Shown: piece after piece, positions 34,971 to 45,846 of the stretch
Layout of the letters: the number at the start of each line of letters is the position of its first letter
How positions within the stretch are numbered: position 1 is the stretch's first letter
Assembly (NCBI RefSeq): GCF_000214035.2
Contig: NZ_AFHG01000030.1
Coordinates: 1-64,000 of the forward strand
Length of the DNA: 64,000 nucleotides
DNA from: Methyloversatilis universalis FAM5
Lineage (GTDB): Bacteria > Pseudomonadota > Gammaproteobacteria > Burkholderiales > Rhodocyclaceae
Direction of reading: 5' to 3'
Notes under the pieces: model-generated
What the model saw: only the letters and a program-made list of their open reading frames with translations
What the model was told of the DNA's origin: nothing
The model's database searches: none
Position numbers and translations under genes: made by a program

Positions 34971-35935
34971 TTCTTCGTGCAGCAGGGTTGCTGGCGGGCC
35001 TGCTGATCGGGCAGGTGGCGCTGGCCCAGGGGCAACCGGAAGCACTGTCCCTGCTCGGGCGGGCAGTCAGCGCCTCGCAGAAAACCTCCTATGTCGGCAC
35101 CTTCGTCTATCAGAGCGGTGCCAGCGTCGAAACCTCCCGCATCGCCCACTACGTCGATACCGAAGGCAATTCGATCGAGCGGCTCGAAGTGCTGGATGGC
35201 AGCCCGCGCGAGGTGATACGCGTCAATGACGACGTACGCTGCTATCTGCCGAAGGAAAAGATGATCATCGAAGATCGCCGCGGCACACGGAAGACTTTTC
35301 CGTCCCTGCTGCCGGAGGCGGTTGCCGCACTCGGTGATTTCTACACGGTACGCAAGGGCGCTCCGGTCCGCGTGGCCGGTTTCGATACCCAGACGGTCAT
35401 GCTGGAACCCAAGGACGGCTTCCGCTATGGCCACATGTTCTGGATCGAATCCCAGTCCGGCCTGCTGATGAAGGCGCGCATGGTGAACGAGAAGGGCGAA
35501 CCGATAGAGCAGTTCGCCTTCGCACAGCTTCAGATCGGGCCGCCACTGACCCGCGACGACGTGCAGTCCAGACTTGCGGCCAGCGCCACCGGCTGGAAGG
35601 TGCATGCAGCCAACTCCACCCAGGCCCAGAACGCTGACCTCGGCTGGACGGTGAATGCCGACGTGCCGGGCTTCCGGCAGATCGCCGGCATGCGGCGATC
35701 GCTCGGGCCCGACCGGCAGGACATGGTTCACATGGTGTTTTCGGACGGCCTCGCCGCGATTTCGGTGTTCATCGAACCCTACCGCAAGGACGACGGCAAT
35801 CAGGTCGGACCGATGAAGCACGGTGCGGTCAATGTGTTCAAGCGGCGCGTCGCGGGATTCGTCGTGACCGCGCTGGGCGAGGTGCCTGCACACAGCGTGC
35901 AGCGCATGGCCGAGGCGGTGGGGCCCAAGCGCTGA
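34967..35935 (+). CDS. rseB: Periplasmic sigmaE regulator RseB
   Basis: A 322-residue exported protein (signal MILRAAGLLAGLLIGQVALAQG) with the RseB/MucB fold. TSYVGTFVYQSG, YLPKEKMIIEDRR and the C-terminal domain with HMVFSDGLAAISVFIEP match the family. It binds the periplasmic part of RseA and shields it from cleavage until it senses misfolded lipopolysaccharide or outer-membrane proteins. The start at 34967 overlaps the rseA stop. Confidence 0.93.
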   Translation: MILRAAGLLAGLLIGQVALAQGQPEALSLLGRAVSASQKTSYVGTFVYQSGASVETSRIAHYVDTEGNSIERLEVLDGSPREVIRVNDDVRCYLPKEKMIIEDRRGTRKTFPSLLPEAVAALGDFYTVRKGAPVRVAGFDTQTVMLEPKDGFRYGHMFWIESQSGLLMKARMVNEKGEPIEQFAFAQLQIGPPLTRDDVQSRLAASATGWKVHAANSTQAQNADLGWTVNADVPGFRQIAGMRRSLGPDRQDMVHMVFSDGLAAISVFIEPYRKDDGNQVGPMKHGAVNVFKRRVAGFVVTALGEVPAHSVQRMAEAVGPKR

Positions 35936-36387
35936 TGAACGTCAGGCCGGGCGTGGTCCGCCGCGTGGCCGACGGGTACGCGTGGGTCGAGGTCGAACGC
36001 CAGAACGGCTGTGGCCGCTGTGCGGAAAATGGTGGCTGCGGCCGCGCCTGCGAATCCGCTCCGTCCCCGAGCACCTATGTCGTGTCGGTCGACACCGCAC
36101 TGCTGCCCGGCGCACAGGTCGCGCTGGCGGTGGGTGACCGCGCGCCGCTGACTGCGGCGCTGCTTTCCTACGGCGTGGCATTGCTGGCGCTGTTTGCCGG
36201 CGTATCGATCGCGGTGCTGATCGGCGGCCTGTCCGACCCGGTGGTGGCGGCGGGTGCACTGTCAGGTCTGGCCGCAGCGGCGGGCTGGCTGCATCTGGGT
36301 CGCCGGTACCGGAGCCTGCTGCCGGCCGTTCGCATCCTTCCCGATCCGCTGAACTGTTCCGATTCCTTGCCTGCAGGAAAATCATGA
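35935..36387 (+). CDS. rseC: RseC/MucC-like membrane protein
   Basis: A 150-residue RseC-family protein. A Cys-rich N-terminal segment (NGCGRCAENGGCGRACES) is followed by two membrane helices at about residues 75-95 and 97-120. In relatives it modulates sigmaE or belongs to the SoxR-reducing system; the Cys cluster suggests redox or metal binding. The start shares a base with the rseB stop (TGATG) and the end overlaps mucD by 4 bases. Confidence 0.87.
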   Translation: MNVRPGVVRRVADGYAWVEVERQNGCGRCAENGGCGRACESAPSPSTYVVSVDTALLPGAQVALAVGDRAPLTAALLSYGVALLALFAGVSIAVLIGGLSDPVVAAGALSGLAAAAGWLHLGRRYRSLLPAVRILPDPLNCSDSLPAGKS

Positions 36388-37829
36388 CTGCCTTGATCCG
36401 GGCCGCGGTATTCGGCCTGCTGACCGCCCTGAGTCTGCCGCACACCGCTGCCGCTCAGCGTGAGCTGCCGGATTTTTCCCAGCTGGTCGAACAGCAGGCA
36501 AGGGCGGTCGTCAACATCAGTACCACGCAGAAGGTCAGCGCGCGCCCCATGCCGCAGATGCCGCCCGGCGTGGATGAAGACGATCCGATGTTCGATTTCT
36601 TCCGGCGCTTCATTCCGCAGCAGCCGGGAACGCCGGGCGCCCAGGACGCGCGGTCGCTCGGCTCAGGATTCATCATTTCCGCCGACGGTCATCTGCTGAC
36701 CAATGCTCATGTGGTCGAGGATGCTGACGAAATCACGGTGCGCCTGTCCGACAAGCGCGAGTTCAGAGCGAAAGTGATCGGCGCCGACCGGCGCACCGAC
36801 ATCGCGTTGCTCAAGATCGAAGCCAGCGGCCTGCCAGTCGTGCGCTTCGGCGATGCGAACCGGCTGAAAGTGGGGGAGTGGGTGGTGGCCATCGGCTCGC
36901 CCTTCGGCTTCGAGAGCTCGGTCACCGCCGGCATCGTATCGGCCAAGGGGCGGGCGCTGCCGCAGGAAAACTTCGTGCCCTTCATCCAGACCGACGTGGC
37001 CATCAACCCGGGCAATTCGGGTGGCCCGCTGTTCAACCTGCGTGGCGAGGTGGTGGGCATCAATTCGCAGATCTACAGCCGCAATGGCGGCTACATGGGT
37101 CTGTCGTTCGCGATCCCGATCGATGTGGCTATGGACGTGCAGTCCCAGCTGCGCGCGACCGGCCGCGTGCAGCGCGGGCGCATCGGCGTGGTCATCCAGG
37201 AAGTGACCCGGGAACTGGCGGATTCCTTCGGCCTGCAGAAGACGGAAGGCGCGCTGGTCAGTTCGGTCGAGCCGCGCGGCCCGGCGGAAAAGGCCGGCAT
37301 CGAGCCGGGCGACGTCATTCTCCGTTTCGACGGCAAGCCGGTCGAGAAGTCCGGTGATCTGCCGCGGCTGGTCGGGGCCACCAAACCCGGCGCGACATCG
37401 GTGCTGCAGGTGTGGCGCAATGGCGCGGCGCGCGACGTACGCGTCACCGTGGTCGAGCTGAACGATGATCGCATCGATCCGCGCAAGGGCCGACGGAGCA
37501 CCGCGCCGGAGGCCGGGCCTGCGCCCAACCGGCTCGGGCTGGTGCTGTCGGAACTGAACGCGCAGCAGAAGCGGGAACTGAAGGTCGAGGGTGGCCTGAA
37601 GGTTGAGCAGGTGTCGGGCAACCAGCGCTCCGACCTGCGTGCCGGCGACATCATCCTGGCGGTGATTGCGCGCGGCAGGCAGACGCCGGTGAGCACGCTG
37701 GACCAGTTCAACCGCATCCTGTCCGGCATCGAGCCCAAGGTCGGCCTGACCGTGCTGGTACGCCGGGGCGACAGCCAGACCTTCCTGACCCTGCGCGCCC
37801 CGGATTCACAGCGCGGTGAAGAGCGGTGA
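36384..37829 (+). CDS. mucD: Periplasmic serine protease MucD/DegP
   Basis: A 481-residue HtrA-family protease-chaperone. A signal peptide (about residues 1-25) precedes the trypsin-like domain with the catalytic triad His in TNAHVV, Asp in RRTDIALLK and Ser in NPGNSGGPLF, then two PDZ domains (from about residues 265 and 385; for example VEPRGPAEKAGIEPGDVILRFDGKP). It degrades misfolded envelope proteins and fits the sigmaE operon. It overlaps rseC and the next gene by 4 bases each. Confidence 0.95.
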   Translation: MTALIRAAVFGLLTALSLPHTAAAQRELPDFSQLVEQQARAVVNISTTQKVSARPMPQMPPGVDEDDPMFDFFRRFIPQQPGTPGAQDARSLGSGFIISADGHLLTNAHVVEDADEITVRLSDKREFRAKVIGADRRTDIALLKIEASGLPVVRFGDANRLKVGEWVVAIGSPFGFESSVTAGIVSAKGRALPQENFVPFIQTDVAINPGNSGGPLFNLRGEVVGINSQIYSRNGGYMGLSFAIPIDVAMDVQSQLRATGRVQRGRIGVVIQEVTRELADSFGLQKTEGALVSSVEPRGPAEKAGIEPGDVILRFDGKPVEKSGDLPRLVGATKPGATSVLQVWRNGAARDVRVTVVELNDDRIDPRKGRRSTAPEAGPAPNRLGLVLSELNAQQKRELKVEGGLKVEQVSGNQRSDLRAGDIILAVIARGRQTPVSTLDQFNRILSGIEPKVGLTVLVRRGDSQTFLTLRAPDSQRGEER

Positions 37830-38083
37830 GCGGTGGCCCGCGCGAGCTGACGCTCTACCTGCGCCGCTGGTGCCATCTGTGCGACGAACTGCTGGCAGCG
37901 CTCGAACCGCTGATCGCCGGGCAGGGCGTGTCGGTCCGTGAAATCGACATCGACGAGCACGAGGAATACGAGGACGCCTACGGCGAACACATTCCGGTGC
38001 TGTGCGCCGGCGAACGCGAACTGTGCCGGCATCGACTGGACGAGCAGGCGGTCAGGGCCTATCTGCTAGAATCGCGCGCTTGA
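37826..38083 (+). CDS. Glutaredoxin-like small redox protein
   Basis: An 85-residue thioredoxin-fold protein of the DUF836/glutaredoxin-like family. The redox motif CHLC lies near residues 16-19 (RRWCHLCDELL), and the cis-proline is in HIPVLCAGE. The start is GTG 37826, overlapping the mucD stop (GTGA). No signal peptide, so cytoplasmic. Linkage to mucD and lepA recurs in betaproteobacteria, but its partner is unknown. Confidence 0.87.
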   Translation: MSGGPRELTLYLRRWCHLCDELLAALEPLIAGQGVSVREIDIDEHEEYEDAYGEHIPVLCAGERELCRHRLDEQAVRAYLLESRA

Positions 38084-38103
38084 ACAGAGGTCCGGCCGAT
38101 CAC

Positions 38104-38131
38104 GGGGGCTGCCGACAGGGCGCCCCTTTTT
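38104..38131 (+). terminator. Probable terminator after the sigmaE operon
   Basis: GGGG...CCCC with an inner GCC/GGC pairing, followed by TTTTT, 20 bases after the glutaredoxin-like gene and 77 bases before lepA. The stem is imperfect. Confidence 0.5.
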
Positions 38132-38207
38132 GTTGCCAGGCCTGCACCGGCGCCGCTGTTCCCGACCCGTTCCGGGCCCTTGAGTACTTTCCGATTCCAT
38201 CCGACTG

Positions 38208-40001
<1,794 letters not shown>

Positions 40002-40052
40002 GCGCGTCGCGCAGCCTGCCTCTCCGAACGATTACAGGACTGGATTCCGATC

Positions 40053-40865
40053 TTGAACTTTGCACTGATTCTTTTCGTGCTGTGCGTGGCCACGGGCATT
40101 CTGTGGGGCCTGGACAAGGCGGTGTTCGCCAAGCAGCGGCCGGCCGGTGCGCCCGATCCGTGGTGGGTCGAGTACGGCGCCAGTTTCTTTCCGGTCATCA
40201 TCGTGGTGTTCACGCTGCGCAGCTTCGTGGTCGAGCCTTTCCGCATTCCGTCCGGCTCGATGATCCCGACCCTGCTCGTCGGTGATTTCATCCTGGTGAA
40301 CAAGTTCACCTACGGCATCCGCCTGCCGGTGCTCAACACCAAGGTGGTCGAGATGAACTCGCCGCAGCGCGGCGACGTGATGGTGTTTCGCTACCCGGCC
40401 GACCCCACGGTCGATTACATCAAGCGCGTGGTCGGTCTGCCGGGCGACAAGATCGTCTATCAGAACAAGCGGCTCACCATCAACGGCGTCGAGGTGCCGG
40501 TGAAGGCGCAGGACGACTATCTGCACAAGGACCGCGCCTACTACTCGAAGCGTTTCCAGGAAACGCTGGGCGAGGTCGAGCACTCCATCCTGAACGACCG
40601 CGATGCGCGCGCCGACGTGCCGATGGCGCTCGATTTTCCGGGCCGTGAGAACTGTGTCTACAATCACGAAGGGGTGCGCTGCGAAGTGCCGGCCGGCCAT
40701 TACTTCATGCTCGGTGACAACCGTGACCAGAGCGCGGACAGTCGTGTGTGGGGCTTCGTGCCGGATGCCAACATCGTCGGCAAGGCCTTCTTCGTGTGGT
40801 TCCACGCGGATGCCATCGTGCCGCCCAAGGGCATCGATTTCGGCCGTATCGGCAGTTTCCGGTAA
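40053..40865 (+). CDS. lepB: Signal peptidase I (LepB)
   Basis: A 270-residue membrane protease that removes signal peptides. Two N-terminal membrane helices (about residues 1-19 and 45-62) precede the catalytic domain with Ser in PSGSMIPTL and Lys in DYIKRVVGLPGD; GDNRDQSADSRVWGFV is box E. The start is TTG 40053, followed by NFALILFVLC; no ATG lies between it and the first helix. The Shine-Dalgarno is weak, so the start is probable rather than certain. Confidence 0.95.
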   Translation: MNFALILFVLCVATGILWGLDKAVFAKQRPAGAPDPWWVEYGASFFPVIIVVFTLRSFVVEPFRIPSGSMIPTLLVGDFILVNKFTYGIRLPVLNTKVVEMNSPQRGDVMVFRYPADPTVDYIKRVVGLPGDKIVYQNKRLTINGVEVPVKAQDDYLHKDRAYYSKRFQETLGEVEHSILNDRDARADVPMALDFPGRENCVYNHEGVRCEVPAGHYFMLGDNRDQSADSRVWGFVPDANIVGKAFFVWFHADAIVPPKGIDFGRIGSFR

Positions 40866-40907
40866 GGCTTTCCGCTTCTGCACAGAACAGTTAACAGGGA
40901 GGCAGCG

Positions 40908-41273
40908 ATGCAGCGCAAGCAGTCCGGTCTGAGCATGATCGGTTTCCTCATCGTCGCGAGCTTCATCGCGATCATCGTCATCCTCGGCATGAAATCGGTG
41001 CCGGCGGTGATCGAGTACTACACCATCCTGAAGAACGTGAAGGCGGTCGCCAAGAGCAGCGAACTGCGCGGCGGCACGGTGGCTGATTACCGCAATGCCT
41101 TCGGCAAGCGCGCCATCATGGACGAAATGTCCAGTATCACGCCGGCCGATCTGGACATCGTGAAGGACTCGACCGGCGTCGAGATTTCCTTCTCCTACCA
41201 GCGCAAGGTGCCGCTGTTCGGCCCGGTCAGCCTGCTGTTCGATTTCGAAGGATCGGCCTCGGGGTCGAACTGA
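40908..41273 (+). CDS. DUF4845 pilin-like single-helix membrane protein
   Basis: A 121-residue DUF4845 protein. An N-terminal hydrophobic helix (GLSMIGFLIVASFIAIIVILG, about residues 7-27) looks like a type IV pilin-type anchor but lacks the G/A-F-T-L-I-E prepilin site. The soluble rest has conserved KSVPAVIEYYTI. It is nearly always found between lepB and rnc in betaproteobacteria; its function is unknown. GGAGG stands about 7 bases before the ATG. Confidence 0.85.
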   Translation: MQRKQSGLSMIGFLIVASFIAIIVILGMKSVPAVIEYYTILKNVKAVAKSSELRGGTVADYRNAFGKRAIMDEMSSITPADLDIVKDSTGVEISFSYQRKVPLFGPVSLLFDFEGSASGSN

Positions 41274-41277
41274 CGTT

Positions 41278-41958
41278 TTGAGCGCACCGGATGCAAGGGT
41301 CGAGCAGGCGCTCGGCCACGTCTTTGCCTCGCGCGCACTGCTCGCGCAGGCGCTGACGCACAGCAGTTTTTCCTCTTCCCACAACGAACGGCTCGAACTG
41401 CTCGGCGATGCGGTGCTCGATTGCGCCGCGACCGATCTGCTGTTCCGCCGCTTTCCGGACACGCCCGAAGGCCTGCTGTCACGGCTGCGCGCTTCGCTGG
41501 TCAAGGAAGACACGCTGGCGGAAATCGCCGCCGGCATCGCGCTGGGCGATGCGCTGCGTCTGAGCGCCGGCGAACAGAAGACCGGCGGCCGCGGCCGTCC
41601 GGCCCTGCTGGCCAACGCGCTGGAGGCGCTCATCGGTGCGGTGTTCCTCGAAGCCGGTTACGACGCGGCGCGCGCCGTGGTGGCCCGTCTGCTCGAATCC
41701 CGGCTGGTGGCGCTGAACCCGGAGCGCGACGCGCGCGATCCCAAGACCGCGCTGCAGGAATGGCTGCACGCGCAGGCCAAGCAGCCTCCGCGCTACGAAA
41801 TCGTGTCTACCACCGGCCCGGCCCACGCGCCGGTGTTCCGCGCCGCCTGCGTGATCGACACGCTCGGCCTGCGCACCGAAGGCGAGGGCCGCAGCCGGCG
41901 TCATGCCGAACAGGCGGCCGCCGCGTGCGCGCTCGAACAACTTCAGGGGGCGGCATGA
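41278..41958 (+). CDS. rnc: Ribonuclease III
   Basis: A 226-residue double-strand-specific endoribonuclease for rRNA and mRNA processing. The signature NERLELLGDAVLDC holds the catalytic acidic residues; ALIGAVFLEAGYDAA holds the second metal site; a C-terminal dsRNA-binding domain (DPKTALQEWLHAQAK to EQAAAACALEQL) follows. The start is TTG 41278, 4 bases after the DUF4845 stop. Its end overlaps era by 4 bases. Confidence 0.96.
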   Translation: MSAPDARVEQALGHVFASRALLAQALTHSSFSSSHNERLELLGDAVLDCAATDLLFRRFPDTPEGLLSRLRASLVKEDTLAEIAAGIALGDALRLSAGEQKTGGRGRPALLANALEALIGAVFLEAGYDAARAVVARLLESRLVALNPERDARDPKTALQEWLHAQAKQPPRYEIVSTTGPAHAPVFRAACVIDTLGLRTEGEGRSRRHAEQAAAACALEQLQGAA

Positions 41959-42890
41959 CCGACATTCCTCAGCAAGACATGAAGGCGGACGATGCCGCCG
42001 CATCGCCGGTCACCCATTGCGGCTTCATTGCCATCGTCGGCCGGCCCAACGTCGGCAAATCGACCTTGATGAACCGTCTGATCGGCCAGAAGGTGAGCAT
42101 CACCTCGGCCAAGGCGCAGACCACCCGTCACCGCATCCACGGCGTGTTCACCCGCGACGCACACCAGTTCGTGTTCGTCGATACGCCGGGTTTTCAGACC
42201 AAGCACCGCAATGCGCTGAACCGCGTGATGAACCGTGCGGTCACGCAGGCGCTGGCCGACGTGGACGTCATCCTGTTCGTGATCGAAGCCGGTCGGCTGA
42301 CCGAAGCCGACGAAGAGGTGATCGCGCTGCTGCCCAAGGACAGGCCGGTGCTGCTGCTGCTGAACAAGACCGACAAGACCGGCGACCGCGCGAAGCTGCT
42401 GCCTTTCGTCGAACGCGTCGCCAAGCTGCACGACTTCCACGCCATCATGCCGGTGAGCGCCCAGCGCGGCGACGGCCTGGATGCGCTGCTGAAGGTGGCT
42501 GGCGAACTGCTGCCCGAAGGGCAGGCCATGTTCGACGTCGATGACTTCACCGACCGCAGCGAACGCTTCCTCGCCGCCGAGTACATCCGCGAGAAACTGT
42601 TCCGGCAGCTCGGCGACGAACTGCCCTACGGCCTCGCGGTCGAGATCGAGCGCTTCGAGGCAGAAGGCGCGCTGCGCCGCATCGCCGCCTGCGTCATCGT
42701 GAGCCGCGAGGCGCACAAGGGCATCGTGATCGGCCGCGGTGGCGAAGTGCTCAAATCGGTGGGCGCGGCGGCGCGTGGCGACATGGAGAAGGTGTTCGGC
42801 TCCAAGGTATTCCTCGAACTGCACGTGAAGGTACGCAGCGGCTGGGCCGACGACGAGCGCGCCCTGAAGAGCCTGGGCTTCGAGCCATGA
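41955..42890 (+). CDS. era: GTPase Era
   Basis: A 311-residue GTPase for 16S rRNA maturation and 30S assembly. G1 is GRPNVGKSTL, the effector TTRHRIHG, G3 is DTPGF and G4 is NKTDK; the C-terminal KH domain holds VIGRGGEVLKSVGAAARGDMEK. The start overlaps the rnc stop (ATGA). Confidence 0.97.
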   Translation: MTDIPQQDMKADDAAASPVTHCGFIAIVGRPNVGKSTLMNRLIGQKVSITSAKAQTTRHRIHGVFTRDAHQFVFVDTPGFQTKHRNALNRVMNRAVTQALADVDVILFVIEAGRLTEADEEVIALLPKDRPVLLLLNKTDKTGDRAKLLPFVERVAKLHDFHAIMPVSAQRGDGLDALLKVAGELLPEGQAMFDVDDFTDRSERFLAAEYIREKLFRQLGDELPYGLAVEIERFEAEGALRRIAACVIVSREAHKGIVIGRGGEVLKSVGAAARGDMEKVFGSKVFLELHVKVRSGWADDERALKSLGFEP

Positions 42891-42924
42891 GCACCGCGCA
42901 GCCTGCGCACCGGAGGACGGTGGC

Positions 42925-43656
42925 GTGACCACCGGCAAGCAGCGGGTGGACGGCCAGCCCGCCTTCCTGCTGCAGGCCCACCCCTACCGCGAAACCAGCC
43001 TGGTGGTCGACGTGTTCAGCCGCGACTTCGGCCGCATCGGCCTGGTCGCGCGCGGCGCCAAACGCCCGCGCTCTCAGCTGCGCGGCGTGTTGGTCGAGTT
43101 CCAGCCGCTGGATCTGGGCTGGTTCGGCGCGGGCGAACTGCGCACGCTGGCGCGCGCGGAGTGGCAGCGCGCCTGGCCGATGCTGTCCGGCCCGCGACTG
43201 CTGCTGGGCTACTATCTGAACGAGCTGCTGCAGCGCCTGATGGTGCGCGATGACGCCCATCCTGCGCTGTTCGACCTCTATGCCGAGGCAGTGCAGAAAC
43301 TGGCGCTGGCGCCGGCGGAAACCGTACGCCACGAGGCGTTGCTGCGCGGTTTTGAAAAGGCACTGCTGCGCGAACTGGGCTATGGCCTGACGCTGGACCA
43401 CGACGCCAACGGCGATGCGCTCGACCCGCAGGCGCGCTATGTCTACAAACCGGAACTGGGTCTGCTGGAAGGCGAGGGCAGCGGTGACGACGTGAGCATG
43501 ACCGGCGCGCAGGCGCTGGCGCTGCACGAGGACGACTACGCAGACGCGCAGGTGGCGCGTCTGGCCAAGACACTGATGCGCGTGCTGATCGCGCATTATC
43601 TGCAGGGACAGGAGCTGCGCACGCGGCGCGTTTTCATCGAACTACAGGATCTCTGA
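42925..43656 (+). CDS. recO: DNA repair protein RecO
   Basis: A 243-residue recombination mediator that loads RecA with RecR. N-terminal OB fold ([39 protein letters not shown] is split here only by family motif) and a helical C-terminal domain with [17 protein letters not shown]. The start is GTG 42925 with GGAGG 8 bases upstream. It lacks the four-Cys zinc site of some RecO proteins. Confidence 0.93.
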   Translation: MTTGKQRVDGQPAFLLQAHPYRETSLVVDVFSRDFGRIGLVARGAKRPRSQLRGVLVEFQPLDLGWFGAGELRTLARAEWQRAWPMLSGPRLLLGYYLNELLQRLMVRDDAHPALFDLYAEAVQKLALAPAETVRHEALLRGFEKALLRELGYGLTLDHDANGDALDPQARYVYKPELGLLEGEGSGDDVSMTGAQALALHEDDYADAQVARLAKTLMRVLIAHYLQGQELRTRRVFIELQDL

Positions 43657-43658
43657 AC

Positions 43659-44414
43659 ATGATCGAACTGGGCGTCAATATCGACCACGTGGCCACGATA
43701 CGGCAGGCGCGCCGTACCTACGAACCGGATCCGGTGTGGGCAGCGGTCGAGGCCCACCTGGGCGGCGCGGACGGCATCACCGTGCATCTGCGCGAAGACC
43801 GTCGGCACATCCAGGATGACGACGTGCGCCGGCTGCGCGATCTGGTGCACATCAAGCTCAATCTCGAAATGGCGGCCACCGAGGAAATGGTGGGCATCGC
43901 CTGCGCGCTGAAGCCGGAAATGGCCATGCTGGTGCCGGAAGGCCGGCACGAAGTGACCACCGAGGGCGGGCTGGACATCGTGTCGCAGGAAGAACGCCTG
44001 AAGGGCGTGATCGGCCGTCTGCGCGACGCCGGCATCGTCACCAGCGTGTTCATCGACGCCGAGCCGGCGCAGATCGAGGCGGCCGCGCGCATCGGTGCCC
44101 AGGTGTGCGAGGTGCACACCGGTCCGTACGCGCACGCCTTCTACGGCCTGGGCCGCGACCGCGAATCGCAGGCGGTGGTGGTCGAGCTGGACAAGGTGCG
44201 CGCCGGCGGCAAGCTCATCCGTGACCTCGGCATGCGTTTCAACGCCGGCCACGCGCTGAACTACGCCAACGTTCAGCCGGTGGCCGAACTGCCGGGCGTG
44301 CGCGAACTGCACATCGGCCACGCCATCGTGAGCCGTTCGGTGTTCGTCGGCCTGCGCGAGGCGGTGCGCGAAATGAAGGCACTGATGCGCGAGGCGGCCG
44401 GGAGGGCTGCGTGA
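43659..44414 (+). CDS. pdxJ: Pyridoxine 5'-phosphate synthase
   Basis: A 251-residue TIM-barrel enzyme making pyridoxine 5'-phosphate from deoxyxylulose 5-phosphate and 3-amino-2-oxopropyl phosphate. [27 protein letters not shown] and [11 protein letters not shown] are hallmark segments. It follows recO by 2 bases and its stop overlaps acpS (GTGA). Confidence 0.97.
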   Translation: MIELGVNIDHVATIRQARRTYEPDPVWAAVEAHLGGADGITVHLREDRRHIQDDDVRRLRDLVHIKLNLEMAATEEMVGIACALKPEMAMLVPEGRHEVTTEGGLDIVSQEERLKGVIGRLRDAGIVTSVFIDAEPAQIEAAARIGAQVCEVHTGPYAHAFYGLGRDRESQAVVVELDKVRAGGKLIRDLGMRFNAGHALNYANVQPVAELPGVRELHIGHAIVSRSVFVGLREAVREMKALMREAAGRAA

Positions 44415-44800
44415 TTTTCGGCGTCGGCACCGACCTGTGCGGCATCGCGCGTTTCGAGCGCATGCTGGCCGGGGACGGTGACGGCATCGCGCGGCGCATC
44501 CTCGCCGCGTCCGAACTGGATGAATTCGCGCGTGCGAAGCAGCCGGCGCACTTCCTGGCCAAGCGCTTCGCCGCCAAGGAGGCGCTGGGCAAGGCCCTGG
44601 GCACCGGCATCCGCGCGCCGGTACTGCTGCGCTCGATCGCGGTGACGCACGACGATCTGGGCAAACCGGCCTTCGCCTACGACAACACGCTGACCGCGTG
44701 GATGAGCGCACGCGGCCTGCATGCCCATCTGTCGCTGTCCGACGAAACCGAATACGCGCTCGCCTTCGTAGTGGTCGAGCGCACGGAGAACATTACATGA
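44411..44800 (+). CDS. acpS: Holo-ACP synthase
   Basis: A 129-residue phosphopantetheinyl transferase that converts apo-ACP to holo-[19 protein letters not shown] contains the Mg-binding Asp, and [17 protein letters not shown] the second metal and CoA site. The start is GTG 44411 within the pdxJ stop. It overlaps nagZ by 4 bases. Confidence 0.96.
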   Translation: MIFGVGTDLCGIARFERMLAGDGDGIARRILAASELDEFARAKQPAHFLAKRFAAKEALGKALGTGIRAPVLLRSIAVTHDDLGKPAFAYDNTLTAWMSARGLHAHLSLSDETEYALAFVVVERTENIT

Positions 44801-45831
44801 GAACCACCCCGCCCGGACCGGTCATGATCGATGTGGCCGGTTTCGAACTGGACGCCGAAGACCGCGAACTGCTGGCCCACCCGTCGGTGGGCGGGCTCAT
44901 CCTGTTCGCGCGCAACTTCCACGACGCGAAGCAGCTCGTCGCGCTGACCGAGGCCATTCACGCGCTGCGCAGGCCGCCGCTGCTGATCGCGGTCGACCAT
45001 GAGGGCGGCCGCGTGCAGCGTTTCAAGTCCGATGGCTTCACCCATCTGCCGTCGATGCGCACGCTGGGCGCGCGCTACGAGGCGGATGCGCAGGGCGCGC
45101 TGGCCGACGCCCGCGCCGCCGGCTACGTGCTGGCGGCCGAACTGCGCGCGCTGGGCGTGGATCTGTCCTTCACGCCGGTGCTCGATCTCGATTTCGGCCG
45201 CAGCGGCGTGATCGGCGACCGCGCCTTCCACCGCGACCCGGCCATCGTTGCGCCGCTGGCCGGGTCGCTGGCGGAGGGGCTGCGTGCCGCCGGCATGAAA
45301 TCGGTCGGTAAGCACTTCCCCGGCCACGGCTTCGTCGAGGCGGATTCGCATGTCGCCATTCCGGTCGACGAGCGCGATTTCGACACCATCTGGGCCGACG
45401 ACATCCGCCCCTACATCGACCTCGGCAGGCAGATCGACGCGGTGATGCCGGCGCACGTGATCTATCCGGCGGTCGATCGCATGCCGGCCGGTTTTTCGCG
45501 CGCCTGGGTGCAGGGCATCCTGCGTGACAAGCTCTCTTTCGATGGCGTGGTGTTCAGCGACGACCTGTCGATGGAAGGCGCGTCGGTGGCGGGTGACGTG
45601 ATCGCACGCGCCGAAGCGGCATGGGACGCCGGCTGCGACATGGTGCTGGTGTGCAATGCGCGCGACCAGGCGGTGAAGCTGATCGACGGCTGGCGCCCGG
45701 CATTCGACAGCGTGCGCAGCGCGCGTGTCGAATCGCTGATGCCGAAGCAGCCTTACGGCGACCGCACGGTGCTGGCGCAGGATGTGCGCTACCGCGACGC
45801 GCTCGCTGCGGTGCAGCGCCTGATCGGCTGA
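44797..45831 (+). CDS. nagZ: Beta-N-acetylglucosaminidase NagZ
   Basis: A 344-residue glycoside hydrolase family 3 enzyme for peptidoglycan recycling, removing GlcNAc from anhydromuropeptides in the cytoplasm. AVDHEGGRVQRF, KHFPGHGFVEADSH (with the His of the Asp-His catalytic dyad) and FSDDLSMEGA (with the nucleophile Asp) are diagnostic. It starts at 44797, inside the acpS stop. Confidence 0.97.
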   Translation: MRTTPPGPVMIDVAGFELDAEDRELLAHPSVGGLILFARNFHDAKQLVALTEAIHALRRPPLLIAVDHEGGRVQRFKSDGFTHLPSMRTLGARYEADAQGALADARAAGYVLAAELRALGVDLSFTPVLDLDFGRSGVIGDRAFHRDPAIVAPLAGSLAEGLRAAGMKSVGKHFPGHGFVEADSHVAIPVDERDFDTIWADDIRPYIDLGRQIDAVMPAHVIYPAVDRMPAGFSRAWVQGILRDKLSFDGVVFSDDLSMEGASVAGDVIARAEAAWDAGCDMVLVCNARDQAVKLIDGWRPAFDSVRSARVESLMPKQPYGDRTVLAQDVRYRDALAAVQRLIG

Positions 45832-45846
45832 CGGAATGTCTGGGGC